This document shows, piece after piece, positions 16,562 to 26,800 of a stretch of DNA of 64,000 bases. This DNA comes from Pontibacter virosus (GTDB taxonomy: Bacteria; Bacteroidota; Bacteroidia; Cytophagales; Hymenobacteraceae): positions 62,001 to 126,000 of the forward strand of contig NZ_QEKI01000002.1 in the NCBI RefSeq assembly GCF_003096355.1, written 5' to 3'. The notes under the pieces were generated by a model, which saw only the letters and a program-made list of their open reading frames with translations, was not told where the DNA came from and made no database searches. The first letter of the stretch is position 1. Each line of letters opens with the position of its first letter. Both the position numbers and the translations under genes were made by a program.

Positions 16562-17710
16562 ATGAAACGACATGCACTTGCCAGCTGCTTGCTGGGACTC
16601 TGTTTGCTGCTGGGCACAACCAACCCTGTGCTGTCCCAGGATCAACAGGCCGACGCTATACCTGCCACTACTCCACCAAAAGCGGAGAAGACGCGCGGAC
16701 TCATACCTATACCTGTGCTCTATTATACCCCCGATACGAAGCTGGGATTTGGAGCGGCTTTGCTTGGGTTCTTTAAACTGAAGAATAGTGAAGACGAGGG
16801 ATACACCCGCCTCTCCACCATGCGCCTGATCGTCGATTATACCTTGCGCAAGCAAACGGACCAACTCCTCGACTGGGCCATTTTCACGCGCGATGAAAAA
16901 TTCCTGCTGCGCGGCGAATTGCGCCACCGGGTATACACCGACCGCTTTTATGGCATTGGCAACAACACACCGCTCGCTGACGAGGAGATCTATGAGTACG
17001 ACTATGTGAGTGCCCGCCTGGCTGCTTTGAAAAAAGTAAGCGCCCGCACCTTCCTGGGGCCGGACTTCCAGATTGCGAACTACTACGACCTGCAACTGAA
17101 CCCCATCAATGAAGATCGGGAGAGCCAGCTGCTTTCGCAACAAATCCCGGGCTATGAGGGTGGCCTGAACAGCGGACTGGGGCTTGTTTTCCTGCTCGAC
17201 AGTCGCGACAATGTGGCTTTTGCCAGTAGCGGCACTTATCTGGAAATGTCTGGCTACCGCTTTGGCAGCCCGTTCGGCGGGGATTTTGGCTACAACAACT
17301 TCAACCTCGACTTCCGGAAATACTTCCAGCTAAAGCCCAACCACATTTTGGCGCACAATACAAGCTTCAACCTCAACAACGGCAACGTACCCGTCATGCG
17401 CATGGCCATGGCCGGGGGTGACCGCATTTTGAGAGGCTACGCCAAGAACCGCTTTCTGGAAGATAACTTTGCCGGCACGCAGTTGGAGTACCGCTTCCCG
17501 CTATTCTGGCGCTTCGGCATGGCAGCTTTTGCAGGTATAGGTGATGTATTTGACAAACCGAAAGACGTCAGCTTCTCTACTCTGAAGTACTCCATCGGCT
17601 CAGGTTTACGCTATGCTCTAAATCCGGAGCAAAGGCTCAACATCCGGGCAGATATTGGGTATGGACGTGAGGGTGTGAATTTCTATGTGATGATTGGGGA
17701 AGCGTTTTAG
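16562..17710 (+). CDS. BamA/TamA-like outer-membrane beta-barrel protein (copy 2)
   Basis: A 382-residue paralogue of the barrel protein at 14459-15592, aligning over its whole length: signal peptide (about 1-24), 'PVLYYTPDTKLGFGAALLGF', 'GELRHRVYTDRFYGIGNNT', 'RMAMAGGDRILRGYAKNRF' and the terminal 'GEAF'. The lid-loop GG-x-x-x-x-RGY motif and terminal Phe are kept, so both copies look functional. The pair probably arose by tandem duplication, with repeat copy B now filling the space between. Residues near 35-50 contain a doubled Ile-Pro encoded by overlapping TATACCT words. Confidence 0.82.
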   Translation: MKRHALASCLLGLCLLLGTTNPVLSQDQQADAIPATTPPKAEKTRGLIPIPVLYYTPDTKLGFGAALLGFFKLKNSEDEGYTRLSTMRLIVDYTLRKQTDQLLDWAIFTRDEKFLLRGELRHRVYTDRFYGIGNNTPLADEEIYEYDYVSARLAALKKVSARTFLGPDFQIANYYDLQLNPINEDRESQLLSQQIPGYEGGLNSGLGLVFLLDSRDNVAFASSGTYLEMSGYRFGSPFGGDFGYNNFNLDFRKYFQLKPNHILAHNTSFNLNNGNVPVMRMAMAGGDRILRGYAKNRFLEDNFAGTQLEYRFPLFWRFGMAAFAGIGDVFDKPKDVSFSTLKYSIGSGLRYALNPEQRLNIRADIGYGREGVNFYVMIGEAF

Positions 17711-17831
17711 CCTGACCGGGACACCTCTGCGCTTTACAAAAAGAGATTCTGGCGAATTGCGACAAAAGTCACATACCTAAAGTAGAAAGACGCGTAAATT
17801 TGTCTGCGATCAGCCAAACGCTACCCGAAGC

Positions 17832-18782
17832 ATGTCCAAACTTTTTCCGCTCTCTTCTACCCTATTCCAGAAAACGATCTTCATTGCCTTTGTTATCCTG
17901 ATTCTGTTCACCTCGCTGCTTAATTCGGCAATGGCGCTGCTGGCTGGTCTGGTCGTTGGTCTGCTGCTAGGCAATCCGTTTAATGAGCACACAGGTAAGA
18001 TCTCAAAGTATCTGCTGCAGGCTGCGGTGGTAGGCTTGGGTTTCGGAATCGACCTGTACCAGGTGGCTGAAACCGGGCTGATTGGGGTAGTCTATACCTT
18101 AGTGTCACTGGCCGCCACGATGCTGGTTGGCCTCTTGCTTGGCAGGCTTTTCTATACCCCTCCCCGCCTCACACACCTTGTTTCGTCGGGCACGGCCATA
18201 TGCGGAGGAAGCGCCATTGCGGCGGTGGCACCGGCCATCAAAGCCAATGATCAGGAGATTTCCATTGCACTAGGTATCGTATTCGTGCTCAATGCAGTGG
18301 CGCTCTTCATTTTCCCGCCCATCGGAAATGCACTAGACCTGTCACAAGAACAGTTCGGCACCTGGGCAGCCATTGCCATCCACGATACCAGCTCGGTGGT
18401 AGGCGCTGCCAGCCGCTACGGCGACGAAGCCCTGCAGATCGCCACTACGCTCAAACTGACCCGGGCTCTTTGGATCGTGCCGCTGGTACTGGTCTCCAGC
18501 CTTATGTTCAAAGATGGGCAGAAGAAGTTAAGTATCCCGACCTTTATTCTGCTTTTCGTGCTGGCATCCGTTATCAGCACCTTTATACCTGCCGTGGAAA
18601 CAGTTTCTCCCACCATCGTGATGCTGGCCAAAAAAGGACTCCTGCTCAGCCTCTTTCTGATCGGTGCCAATATTAGCCTGAGCGCATTGAAAGCCATCAG
18701 TCCAAAACCATTCTGGCAGGGCGTTCTCCTGTGGTTCTTTATTTCGGTAACATCATTGGCCGTAATCTATGGATTAGGCTAA
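17832..18782 (+). CDS. YeiH/UPF0324 family putative sulfate exporter
   Basis: A 316-residue polytopic membrane protein with about nine helices. Family marks are 'LLAGLVVGLLLGNPF', 'LLQAAVVGLGFGIDL', 'HLVSSGTAICGGSAIAAVAP' and 'AIAIHDTSSVVGAASRYG'. UPF0324/YeiH proteins are annotated as putative sulfate (or sulfite) exporters, mainly by genomic context. Here catalase, an ArsR regulator and a rhodanese follow downstream, which would fit sulfur stress. The short C terminus (...SLAVIYGLG) matches the family length of 310-340. Confidence 0.85.
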   Translation: MSKLFPLSSTLFQKTIFIAFVILILFTSLLNSAMALLAGLVVGLLLGNPFNEHTGKISKYLLQAAVVGLGFGIDLYQVAETGLIGVVYTLVSLAATMLVGLLLGRLFYTPPRLTHLVSSGTAICGGSAIAAVAPAIKANDQEISIALGIVFVLNAVALFIFPPIGNALDLSQEQFGTWAAIAIHDTSSVVGAASRYGDEALQIATTLKLTRALWIVPLVLVSSLMFKDGQKKLSIPTFILLFVLASVISTFIPAVETVSPTIVMLAKKGLLLSLFLIGANISLSALKAISPKPFWQGVLLWFFISVTSLAVIYGLG

Positions 18783-18830
18783 CACTTGCATATTATAGAC
18801 ATATACTATCATCGTATAAATTTTATTGAT

Positions 18831-18861
18831 TTGAACTATATAGCTAGGGGCTATACTTTTG
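18831..18861 (+). promoter_or_regulatory. Bacteroidota-type promoter of the catalase gene
   Basis: TTG at 18831-18833 (preceded by T) and TACTTTTG at 18854-18861 match the -33 TTTG and -7 TAnnTTTG elements with a 20-base spacer, the consensus distance. The start codon of catalase lies 38 bases downstream. This is the best promoter match I found in the window. Confidence 0.65.
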
Positions 18862-18898
18862 AGGCATTCAAATACAGCAATCTCAAAAACCCTTGGAT

Positions 18899-20404
18899 AT
18901 GAACAGCGAAAATCAACCCGCCAAACTAACTACAGCTTCCGGCAAGCCTTACTACGAGCACGAAAACAGCATGACGGCTGGTCCACGCGGGCCGATCCTG
19001 CTCGAAGACTTTATTTTGCACGAAAAACTGGCGCACTTTAACCGCGAGCGTACCCCGGAGCGTGTGGTGCACGCCAAAGGCACCGGCGCTTACGGCACTT
19101 TTACTGTTACACACGACATCACTAAATATACCAAAGCCAAACTGTTCAGCGAGATCGGCAAAGAAACCCGTGTGTTCCTGCGATTCTCCACAGTAGGTGG
19201 CGAAAAGGGCAGCGCTGATTCGGAGCGCGACCCACGTGGTTTTGCTGTTAAGTTTTATACCGAAGAAGGTAACTGGGACCTGGTAGGCAACAATACGCCG
19301 GTCTTCTTCATCAAAGACCCGAAGAAATTCCCGGACTTTATCCATACCCAGAAGCGCGACCCACGCACCAATACCAAGAGCGCCACGATGATGTGGGATT
19401 TCTGGTCGCTGAACCCGGAGAGCCTGCACCAGGTGGTGATCCTGATGAGCGACCGCGGCACGCCGCTCTCATACCGCCACATGCACGGTTTCGGCAGCCA
19501 TACGTTCTCGTTCATCAACAAGGCCAACGAGCGCTTCTTCGTGAAATTCCACTTCAAGACGCTGCAGGGCATCCAGAACTTTACCGACTCTGAAGCCACT
19601 CTGATGAAAGGTATGGACCCAGACCAGGCGCAGCGAGACCTGGTGCAGGCCATTGACCGAGGCGATTTCCCACGCTGGGCTCTGAAAGTGCAGATCATGA
19701 CGGAAGCTGAGGCTGCAAACTACAAGTGGAATCCGTTTGACCTGACCAAGGTATGGTCGCAGAAAGACTATCCGCTGATCGATGTGGGCGTACTGGAGCT
19801 GAACGAAATTCCGGACAACTACTTTGCGCACGTAGAGCAGGCCGCTTTTGCACCAGCACACCTGGTGGATGGCATTGGGTTCTCACCTGACCGCATGCTA
19901 CAGGGCCGTATCCTGTCCTACCCGGATTCGCAGCGCTACCGCATTGGGGCTAATTATGAGCAGATACCGGTGAACCGCTGTCCGTTTGCTGTAAACAACT
20001 ACCAGCGCGACGGCGCCATGCGGGTGGATGGCAACGGCGGCAGTGCGCCGAACTACTTCCCAAACTCTTTTGACAACATAAAGGCGGACGAGACCTACAA
20101 AGAGCCGGCCCAGCATTTGGGAACCAACGTGGTGGCCGACTGGTACGACCGCAACGCCGAAGGCGAGAACGACCACTATACCCAACCGGGTGATCTGTTC
20201 CGTTTGATGACGCCGGAAGAGAAGAAAAACACCATTAGCAACATCGTGGGAGCCATGCAAGGTATAGACGGACCGAAGCGGGCAGAGATTATAAACCGTC
20301 AGCTGTGTCACTTCTTCCGCGCCGACATTGGTCTCGGACTGGGTGTTGCACAAGGCCTGGGCGTTGACGTAAGCGCCCACACGGGCGGCGTGCAGGCGCA
20401 CTAA
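18899..20404 (+). CDS. katA: Monofunctional haem catalase
   Basis: 501 residues from ATG at 18899 (a TTG two codons upstream is also possible). Catalase core: catalytic His58 in '[12 protein letters not shown]', Asn131 in '[10 protein letters not shown]', and the proximal haem ligand Tyr341 in '[14 protein letters not shown]'. These dismutate hydrogen peroxide to water and oxygen in the cytoplasm. Length fits small-subunit (clade 3) catalases. A strong -33/-7 promoter precedes it and a terminator follows, so it is a monocistronic gene. No OxyR gene is adjacent. Confidence 0.95.
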   Translation: MNSENQPAKLTTASGKPYYEHENSMTAGPRGPILLEDFILHEKLAHFNRERTPERVVHAKGTGAYGTFTVTHDITKYTKAKLFSEIGKETRVFLRFSTVGGEKGSADSERDPRGFAVKFYTEEGNWDLVGNNTPVFFIKDPKKFPDFIHTQKRDPRTNTKSATMMWDFWSLNPESLHQVVILMSDRGTPLSYRHMHGFGSHTFSFINKANERFFVKFHFKTLQGIQNFTDSEATLMKGMDPDQAQRDLVQAIDRGDFPRWALKVQIMTEAEAANYKWNPFDLTKVWSQKDYPLIDVGVLELNEIPDNYFAHVEQAAFAPAHLVDGIGFSPDRMLQGRILSYPDSQRYRIGANYEQIPVNRCPFAVNNYQRDGAMRVDGNGGSAPNYFPNSFDNIKADETYKEPAQHLGTNVVADWYDRNAEGENDHYTQPGDLFRLMTPEEKKNTISNIVGAMQGIDGPKRAEIINRQLCHFFRADIGLGLGVAQGLGVDVSAHTGGVQAH

Positions 20405-20429
20405 GTTGACACTGTATTTTGTGCTATGG

Positions 20430-20460
20430 AAAAGCCGGCCCTGTGCCGGCTTTTCTGTTT
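20430..20460 (+). terminator. Terminator of the catalase gene
   Basis: Stem AAAAGCCGGC / GCCGGCTTTT with a 5-base loop followed by CTGTTT. It lies 25 bases after the catalase stop codon. Confidence 0.8.
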
Positions 20461-20509
20461 TGCTACCGGAACCTAAAGGCGCTCAGGATTGTATTGAAAT
20501 TAACACATG

Positions 20510-20527
20510 AATAAATGATCATGTATT
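20510..20527. promoter_or_regulatory. Candidate ArsR operator (inverted repeat)
   Basis: AATAAATGATCATGTATT is an 18-base near-perfect palindrome: the inner ATGATCAT is perfect and the AATA/TATT arms pair, with one mismatched pair between. It resembles the AATA..TGA..TCA..TATT layout of ArsR/SmtB operators and lies 25 bases before the arsR-type start codon, so autoregulation is likely. Confidence 0.55.
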
Positions 20528-20552
20528 GCAATTACCTATTATTTGAATTTGA

Positions 20553-20861
20553 ATGACCGACCTAAAAGTAAGGGTAGATAAGAAAAAGCTGGAACGGACG
20601 GCCTATGTGCTCAAATGTGTGGCCCACCCGGTACGCATTAGCATCATCGACCTGCTGGAGCAACAAGACCAACTCACTGTGAGCCAGTTGCAGGAGGTGC
20701 TGAAAATTGAACAGTCACTACTCTCCCACCACCTCACCAACATGCGCGACAAAGGGCTGGTGGAAACACGCCGGCAGGGCAAAAATGTATTTTATTTTTT
20801 GACGGACGCCAGCATTTCCAACATCATCGATTGCATTAAAGGCTGCAAGCCCGTGCAATAA
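20553..20861 (+). CDS. ArsR family winged-helix repressor
   Basis: 102 residues forming one ArsR domain: 'YVLKCVAHPVRISIIDLLEQ' (helices 1-2), 'LTVSQLQEVLKIEQSLLSHH' (recognition helix region) and the wing 'GLVETRRQGKNVFYF'. Cys22, Cys94 and Cys98 are the only cysteines. The classical CxC metal site of ArsR is absent. The helix-2/helix-5 pairing of Cys22 with Cys94 or Cys98 is suggestive of thiol-based sensing as in SqrR/BigR persulfide sensors, but the positions are not identical, so this is inference. A palindromic operator candidate sits just upstream and a rhodanese gene follows. Confidence 0.88.
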   Translation: MTDLKVRVDKKKLERTAYVLKCVAHPVRISIIDLLEQQDQLTVSQLQEVLKIEQSLLSHHLTNMRDKGLVETRRQGKNVFYFLTDASISNIIDCIKGCKPVQ

Positions 20862-20984
20862 GGCTGTATAGTAAAATGAAATTATTTTCATATAATTACT
20901 TTTTGATCTGAATCGTTTACATAGGCCGTGTACCTAAAGCGGCTTTCTAACGTTATAAATAACATCGGTTAACCCATTGCGCCC

Positions 20985-21380
20985 ATGAAATTATTCTTAA
21001 TGACCCTTATGGCAGCCAGCCTGATGAGCTGCAGTAGCCCACAACAGGGTGGTGCTACCGTCAAAACCATTTCTGCCACCGAATACAAAGCCCACCATGA
21101 AAAAATCGACAACCAAGAAGTTATGCTGGTTGATGTGCGCACTCCTGCTGAGTTTGAAGCAGGACACCTCGAAAAAACGCAGCACGCCGACTTCCTGAGC
21201 GGGGAGTTTGAAAAAGAAATGCAGAACTGGGACAAGGGCAAGACCTACTACCTGTACTGCGCCAGCGGAAACCGCAGCGGAAAAGCCGCTAAACTGATGG
21301 AAGAAACTGGTTTTAAGAATGTCTACAACATTGGTGGATACCAGGATCTTAAGTCGGCAGGTCTTCCGGTAAAAGAATAA
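20985..21380 (+). CDS. Rhodanese-like domain lipoprotein
   Basis: 131 residues with a lipoprotein signal (lipobox LMSC, Cys16) and one rhodanese domain: 'VMLVDVRTPAEFEAGHL' and the active-site loop 'YLYCASGNRSGKAA' with Cys92. Rhodaneses carry sulfane sulfur as a persulfide on this Cys. The lipid anchor places it in the periplasm. It follows an ArsR-type regulator by 120 bases, an arrangement seen in persulfide-responsive units. Confidence 0.88.
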   Translation: MKLFLMTLMAASLMSCSSPQQGGATVKTISATEYKAHHEKIDNQEVMLVDVRTPAEFEAGHLEKTQHADFLSGEFEKEMQNWDKGKTYYLYCASGNRSGKAAKLMEETGFKNVYNIGGYQDLKSAGLPVKE

Positions 21381-21453
21381 TAACTGTTATTGGGGAAGCA
21401 GTATAATCATTAACTAGTATTTACACGTACCTTTACATGATTTATCTGATGTC

Positions 21454-21876
21454 ATGCTGCTAAAACAACCCACTTTCCAAACTATTTTTTCCTCTGATTT
21501 CTACAGGATAGAGATTGATCAGGAAAATGATTTGTTACTGGCCGAATGGTTGCGAAGCGTGAACAAAGAGGAAATGATCAAGGGCGGCACCCAACTGTAC
21601 GAAGCGCTCCGCGATACGGGCATTACCCGGGCAGTAGCCAATGCAGAACGCTTGACAACGCTGGATGCAGCGACTAAAGAATGGATGTCCACTAGTTTTT
21701 ACGAATTGCTTTCCCAGACCCGACTTCAGAAACTGGCCAGAGTACTACCAAGCAGCCTCTTCTCCAAGCTTGCCCTGGAGGCAGTCGCCACCCGCGCGGA
21801 GGCCCAGAACATCAACCGCTTCTTGTTCAAGAACTTCTCCAATCAGAAAGACGCCCTGACCTGGATCAACGAGTAA
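21454..21876 (+). CDS. STAS/SpoIIAA-like Bacteroidota protein
   Basis: 140 residues, soluble, no signal. The pattern 'YRIEIDQENDLLLAEWLRSV', a helix 'KGGTQLYEALRDTGITRAVA', then 'NAERLTTLDAATKEWMST' fits the Bacteroidota-specific STAS/SEC14-like single-domain proteins (beta-alpha-beta fold). Function unknown. It lies after the rhodanese gene and ahead of sbcD, with a 130-base gap to the latter. The start at 21454 is the first ATG. Confidence 0.55.
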   Translation: MLLKQPTFQTIFSSDFYRIEIDQENDLLLAEWLRSVNKEEMIKGGTQLYEALRDTGITRAVANAERLTTLDAATKEWMSTSFYELLSQTRLQKLARVLPSSLFSKLALEAVATRAEAQNINRFLFKNFSNQKDALTWINE

Positions 21877-22010
21877 GGTACTACCTCTTCTGTTTCTTTC
21901 ATTTATATAGCAAAACTGCTATACCTTATCCAGAAAAAATTATATCACAAACTTGCAGTATAGGTATACCTTAATGTAACTTGTGGTGCAAAGGAGAAAG
22001 GAACAGGGAC

Positions 22011-23240
22011 ATGCGCATACTACACACTTCAGACTGGCACCTCGGCCAGCGACTCGTTAACCTCGAACGAACAGAAGAGCATCAGCATTTCCTGGACTGG
22101 CTCCTGCAAACCATCGAAGCCGAAAAGATTGACGCGCTGCTAATGGCCGGCGACGTGTTCGACACCGGTGCTCCATCAAACACTGCTCTCAAGCAATACT
22201 ATACCTTCCTGACCAGGGTATGCGCCACTTGCTGTCGCCACATTATCATCACAGGCGGTAACCACGACTCGGTTTCCACGCTCAACGCACCCAAAGAACT
22301 TCTCGATTGCTTCAACATAAAAGTGATAGGTGGCGCCACCGCTGACCTGCTGGATGAACTTATCGAATTGCGAAACGAGAACGGCGAACTGGAACTGGTC
22401 GTTTGCGCCGTACCTTTCCTCCGCGACCGCGATGTGCGGCTGTCAGTGGCCGGCGAAAGTCATGAGGAACGCGAGCAGCGCATCAAGCAAGGTATAGCCG
22501 CGCACTATGCTGCCTTTGTGCCGCACGTGCAGCTATACAAAGCGCAGGGTATACCTGTCGTAGCGATGGGCCATTTGTTTGCTGCCGGCGGTTCCGCTAC
22601 CGACAGCGAAAAGGAAATTCATGTAGGCAACCTCGGCCAGATCGGGGCCGATCAGTTCCCCAAAGAATTCGACTATGTGGCCCTCGGTCACCTGCACCGT
22701 CCGCAGCAAGTCAACAAGGCGCACCACATCCGTTACTCCGGCTCCCCTATTCCACTCAGCTTCAGTGAGGTGGCGGATAAAAAAGTAGTCTATGTGCTGG
22801 ATTTCGAGGCTGGAAAACTCACTGACTTGAAGGAGATCGCTATACCTGTCTGCCGCAAACTGGTGCGCTTTAAGGGCGGGTTGGAAGAGGTGAAACAGAA
22901 GATAGCCGTGTACGATAACAGCAGCTATACCTTGCCGGCCTGGGCCGAGCTACAGGTAGAACTCGATACTCCTATACCTGACTTGAACCAGCAACTGGAT
23001 GAGGTACTGAACCTGAAAAGCAACGAACTGCAATTGCTGATCCACCGTCCGCCCATTATCAAAACAACCCGAAGAACCCTGGAGCAGGAAGTGCGCGAAG
23101 AGGTGGACCTGCATACCCTGAGCGAGAAAGACGTGTTCCTGAAGCGCTGCGAAAGCGCCTTCCCGGAAAGCGACCACACCGAGCTGCGCCATACCTTCGC
23201 GGAGCTGCTGGAGTTGATGCGGCAGGAGGTCGAAAATTAG
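22011..23240 (+). CDS. sbcD: Exonuclease SbcCD subunit D (Mre11-like nuclease)
   Basis: 409 residues from ATG at 22011, which has a good ribosome-binding site (AAAGGAGAAAGG) upstream; the frame begins ten codons earlier. Metallophosphoesterase motifs: 'HTSDWHLGQ' (D-x-H), 'GDVFDTG', 'GGNHDS', 'GHLF' and 'GHLHRPQ'. With SbcC it forms the Mre11-Rad50-type complex that cuts DNA hairpins and protein-blocked ends in the cytoplasm. SbcC is encoded downstream but is separated by an unrelated gene. Six AGGTATA/TATACCT words lie within this gene. Confidence 0.93.
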   Translation: MRILHTSDWHLGQRLVNLERTEEHQHFLDWLLQTIEAEKIDALLMAGDVFDTGAPSNTALKQYYTFLTRVCATCCRHIIITGGNHDSVSTLNAPKELLDCFNIKVIGGATADLLDELIELRNENGELELVVCAVPFLRDRDVRLSVAGESHEEREQRIKQGIAAHYAAFVPHVQLYKAQGIPVVAMGHLFAAGGSATDSEKEIHVGNLGQIGADQFPKEFDYVALGHLHRPQQVNKAHHIRYSGSPIPLSFSEVADKKVVYVLDFEAGKLTDLKEIAIPVCRKLVRFKGGLEEVKQKIAVYDNSSYTLPAWAELQVELDTPIPDLNQQLDEVLNLKSNELQLLIHRPPIIKTTRRTLEQEVREEVDLHTLSEKDVFLKRCESAFPESDHTELRHTFAELLELMRQEVEN

Positions 23241-23321
23241 ACGTGCAAGGGCATTCCCTGTTTAAATTTTATCTTCCTATACCTAATAAAGGGTCATCCA
23301 GGATTTAGAAAACTTTGCATT

Positions 23322-23792
23322 ATGATTCAAACTTCTACCTATAATTTGTCTCCTAGAGCGTATTTCAGAATTATAGTCGAAAACAGATTACGTCGGTTCT
23401 GGTGGCTATACATACTTATGATTATTTTCTGCCTATCATCACTTGACAGATTTGGCGAAGACAGCTTGATTACTACTTACATCATCGTATCCGCAGTATA
23501 CCTGCCTACTCTGATTATTTACCTCTATTTCTGGGCGACATCTCAAAAGAACCAGAATTTATTTATACCTCACTATTTCACTGTGAACGAAACTATGATG
23601 ACCTCTACGAGTGAGGGTAACTTCCATAGTGAGATACCACTAAAGCTTATCATAAAAACTGTTGAAAGAGAAAGCTACTGGCTGCTTTATATTGCTAAGT
23701 CGCAATTCATCTACATTCCCAAAAAAGTGTTCATGTCTCAAGAAGATCAGGCTACTTTTAGAATGCTAGTAGCAGGCAATAGAAATAACTAG
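23322..23792 (+). CDS. YcxB-like membrane protein inserted between sbcD and sbcC
   Basis: 156 residues with two helices (about 25-42 and 52-72) followed by a soluble tail with 'FTVNETMMTSTSEGNFHSEI' and 'IPKKVFMSQEDQATF', the pattern of YcxB-like (PF14317-type) proteins. Function unknown. The gene is more AT-rich than sbcD and sbcC and breaks what is normally a tight sbcDC pair (81-base and 24-base gaps). It may be a later insertion that kept the operon readable. Confidence 0.6.
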   Translation: MIQTSTYNLSPRAYFRIIVENRLRRFWWLYILMIIFCLSSLDRFGEDSLITTYIIVSAVYLPTLIIYLYFWATSQKNQNLFIPHYFTVNETMMTSTSEGNFHSEIPLKLIIKTVERESYWLLYIAKSQFIYIPKKVFMSQEDQATFRMLVAGNRNN

Positions 23793-23816
23793 TAATCATT
23801 CTCACGTTTTAGCACC

Positions 23817-26800
23817 ATGAAAATCCTCGCCGTCCGCTTCCTGAACCTCAACTCGCTGAAAGGTGAGCACGAGATCCGTTTCGACCAGAGCCCACTGGCG
23901 GATGCAGGGCTGTTTGCCATTACAGGTCCGACCGGAGCGGGCAAAACCACTATTCTGGATGCGATTACGGTGGGGCTTTACGGCATGGCGCACCGGCATA
24001 ACAACGAGCGCCCCCTCGAGCTGATGACCCGCCATACGGCAGAATGCTTTGCGGAGGTGGAGTTTGAGGCAGGTGGCAAGGTATACCGCTCGAAGTGGCA
24101 CCTCCGCCGCAGCCGGGGCAAGGCAGAGGGCAAGATCCAGCCCGTGCACATGGAGCTGTATGATTTCGAAAAGGACGAACTGCTGGACCTGAAACCAAGC
24201 GAAGTACCCGGCATGGTAGCCGAAATTTGCGGACTTGACTACAGCCAGTTCCTGCGTTCCGTTATGCTATCGCAGGGCGACTTTGCCCGTTTTCTCAAGG
24301 CAAGTCCGACCGAGCGCAGCAGTTTACTGGAAAAGATCACCGACACGGGCATCTACTCAGACATCTCGAAGTTCGCGTTTGAGAAGGCCAAGCAGGAACG
24401 ACTGAAATACGAAAGCCTGGAGCAACTGCTTCAGAACACGCAGCTATTGCCCGAAGAGCAGCGTGCGGCCTACGAAGCAAGCATACAGGAATTGACAACT
24501 CAGGAGGCCACTTTGCAGCAAGACCTGACCACACTGCAAGCGAAGGTGCAGTGGCTGCAGCAGGTAGCGCAACTGCAAACACGTCAGCAGCAGCACCAGC
24601 AGTCCCTTGCTGTGCAGGAGCAGAAACTACAGCAGCTGCAGCCTGACTTTGTGAAACTCGAGCAGCACCAGCAAGCCCATCAGTTTGTCGGCGAACTGGC
24701 CGAAATCCGAAGCGCCAACAGCAAAGTAATCGAAGCACAGGAGCAGCTCCAAACCTTGCAGAAACGGGTGCCCACGCTTGAAACCGAGCTCGAGGCGGCC
24801 GGAAGAATTGCTATGGAGGCCACCAAAGCGTTTCAGCAGCAAGAGGCTGCCATCCAGCAACTGGACCCCATCCTGACGCAGACCGTCCGGCTGGACCACC
24901 AGCTTAACAGCATACGTGATGCTTACACCAAAAACAAAGACTCCTACAAAGTCTTTGAGCAGCAATTGCAACAGGAGCAGGCGCAACTCCAGACCAGACA
25001 GACCGAACTGAAAGAACTCACGCAAGAGGCAACAGGTATAAAAAACTGGTTGGAGCAAAACGCCAGGTTACAGGACCTGAAAGAACATTTGCCTGAGTTC
25101 AGAGCCACGTTGCGCGACCTGCAGGAAGTGGAGCAGCGCATCCGGCGCCATCAGCAGGAGCAGCAGGAACTGACACAGCAGCGGGCCCAGGAAGCCAGTC
25201 AGCTAAATGCGCTGCAGGAACAGCAGGCAAAGCAGCAGACGCTACATGAGCAATTGCAGCAGCAGAAAAGCGAAAAGCTCCGTGCCCTGCAAGGCATACT
25301 CTCTGACAGAAGCATGGAGGAACTGGAACAGGCGGCACAAGCGCAGCCTGCCCTGCTGGCCCGCTATGAGCGTCTGCACGAAGTAGCCCAGCAGCATGCC
25401 CTGCAACAGCAAAAGCTACAAATATCCAACAACCACCTGGCACAGCTGAAGCAGCAACTGGAAGAAGCCAGTGCCGCACTTCAGGAAAATAGAAGCAGGT
25501 ATAGCCAGGCTACCGAACACTTGCTGGCCCTCCAGAAACTGGTGCAACTGCAGCAGCAGATCCAGCAGTATGAGGAGGCCCGACACACCCTGTCACAGGA
25601 CGAACCGTGCCCGCTTTGCGGCTCCACCCACCACCCCTTCGCTGAGGATGGCTATACCTTCGACTTGCCTGAAGAGGTACAGAAGCGGGACAAGCAACAA
25701 ACTCTGGTGAAAGAACTGGAGCAGGGCCTGCAGCAGCTACAGGTACAGCTCAGTTCCCTGGAACAAAAGCAGCAGGTGGAACATGTAGCCCAAAAGGAAA
25801 CAGAAACGGGACTGGAGCGACTTCGCCATACCTTTGAGCAGCTGGCCTCCGGATTACCGCAAGAGCTAGGTATAGACAACGTAGATCTGTTAGCGCAACT
25901 GTTGCAGCAGCAACAAGAAGCAGCCACGGCATTGCAACACCAACTGGCTCAGGCCCGGTTGCTGAGCCGTGAACTGGAAGGTATAAACCAGCAGCTGCAG
26001 CAGTTCCGCGAAGCGCTGGTGCAGGCCCAGTCAACCTTTAACCAGTTGCAGGCCTCTGACAAAATGCTGCACGGCCAGCTTCAGAAACTGCAGGCAAGTC
26101 TGGCCGACGAGCTAGAGCAACAGCAGGCGCATACCGAAACGGCCGAATCTTTTGCTGCCACTTTCGGCTTACGCTACAAGGCCGGGGAGCGGCAAAGCCT
26201 CCTGCAGACATTAGAGCAGCAAGCCGCCACCTATACCCAAAAACAGCAGGCGCTGGAGGGTATGCGTGAAATATATATTGAACTGCAGCAGTTGGTTAAG
26301 AACCTGAATACAAACGAAGCCCAGAAGCTAAAAGAACTGGAAGTGCGCAAACAGGCATTAACAGAAGAGCACAATCAGCTGACGAAACTCAAGCACGAGC
26401 GCTATACCTTGTTTGGCGACAAAGACCCGGATAAAGAGCGCAGACTGGCCAATGAGGAACTGAGCGCAAGAGCAAGGCATGCCGAAGAGGCCCGCCGCAG
26501 TCAGCTGCAGAAGCAACAGGAGCTACACGAAGCCCGCGCCCGCCAGTCAGAATGCCAGCAGAAGCACCAGCAAAACACGTCGGTACTGGAAGAGCTGCGA
26601 CAAGGTCTGCTGAACGTACTACAGCAGAAAGGCATCGCAACCATCGAAGCCCTGAGCCATATGCTGCTCCACCGCGACGAAGCCGACCGCCTGGCCAACC
26701 AGAAGGCACAAACTGAAAAGTACCTGACTGAGCTTCGCAAAAGCTTAAGCGACGTGCAGCAGGAGTTAGCGCAGCTGCAGCAGAATCAGCTGACCGACGA

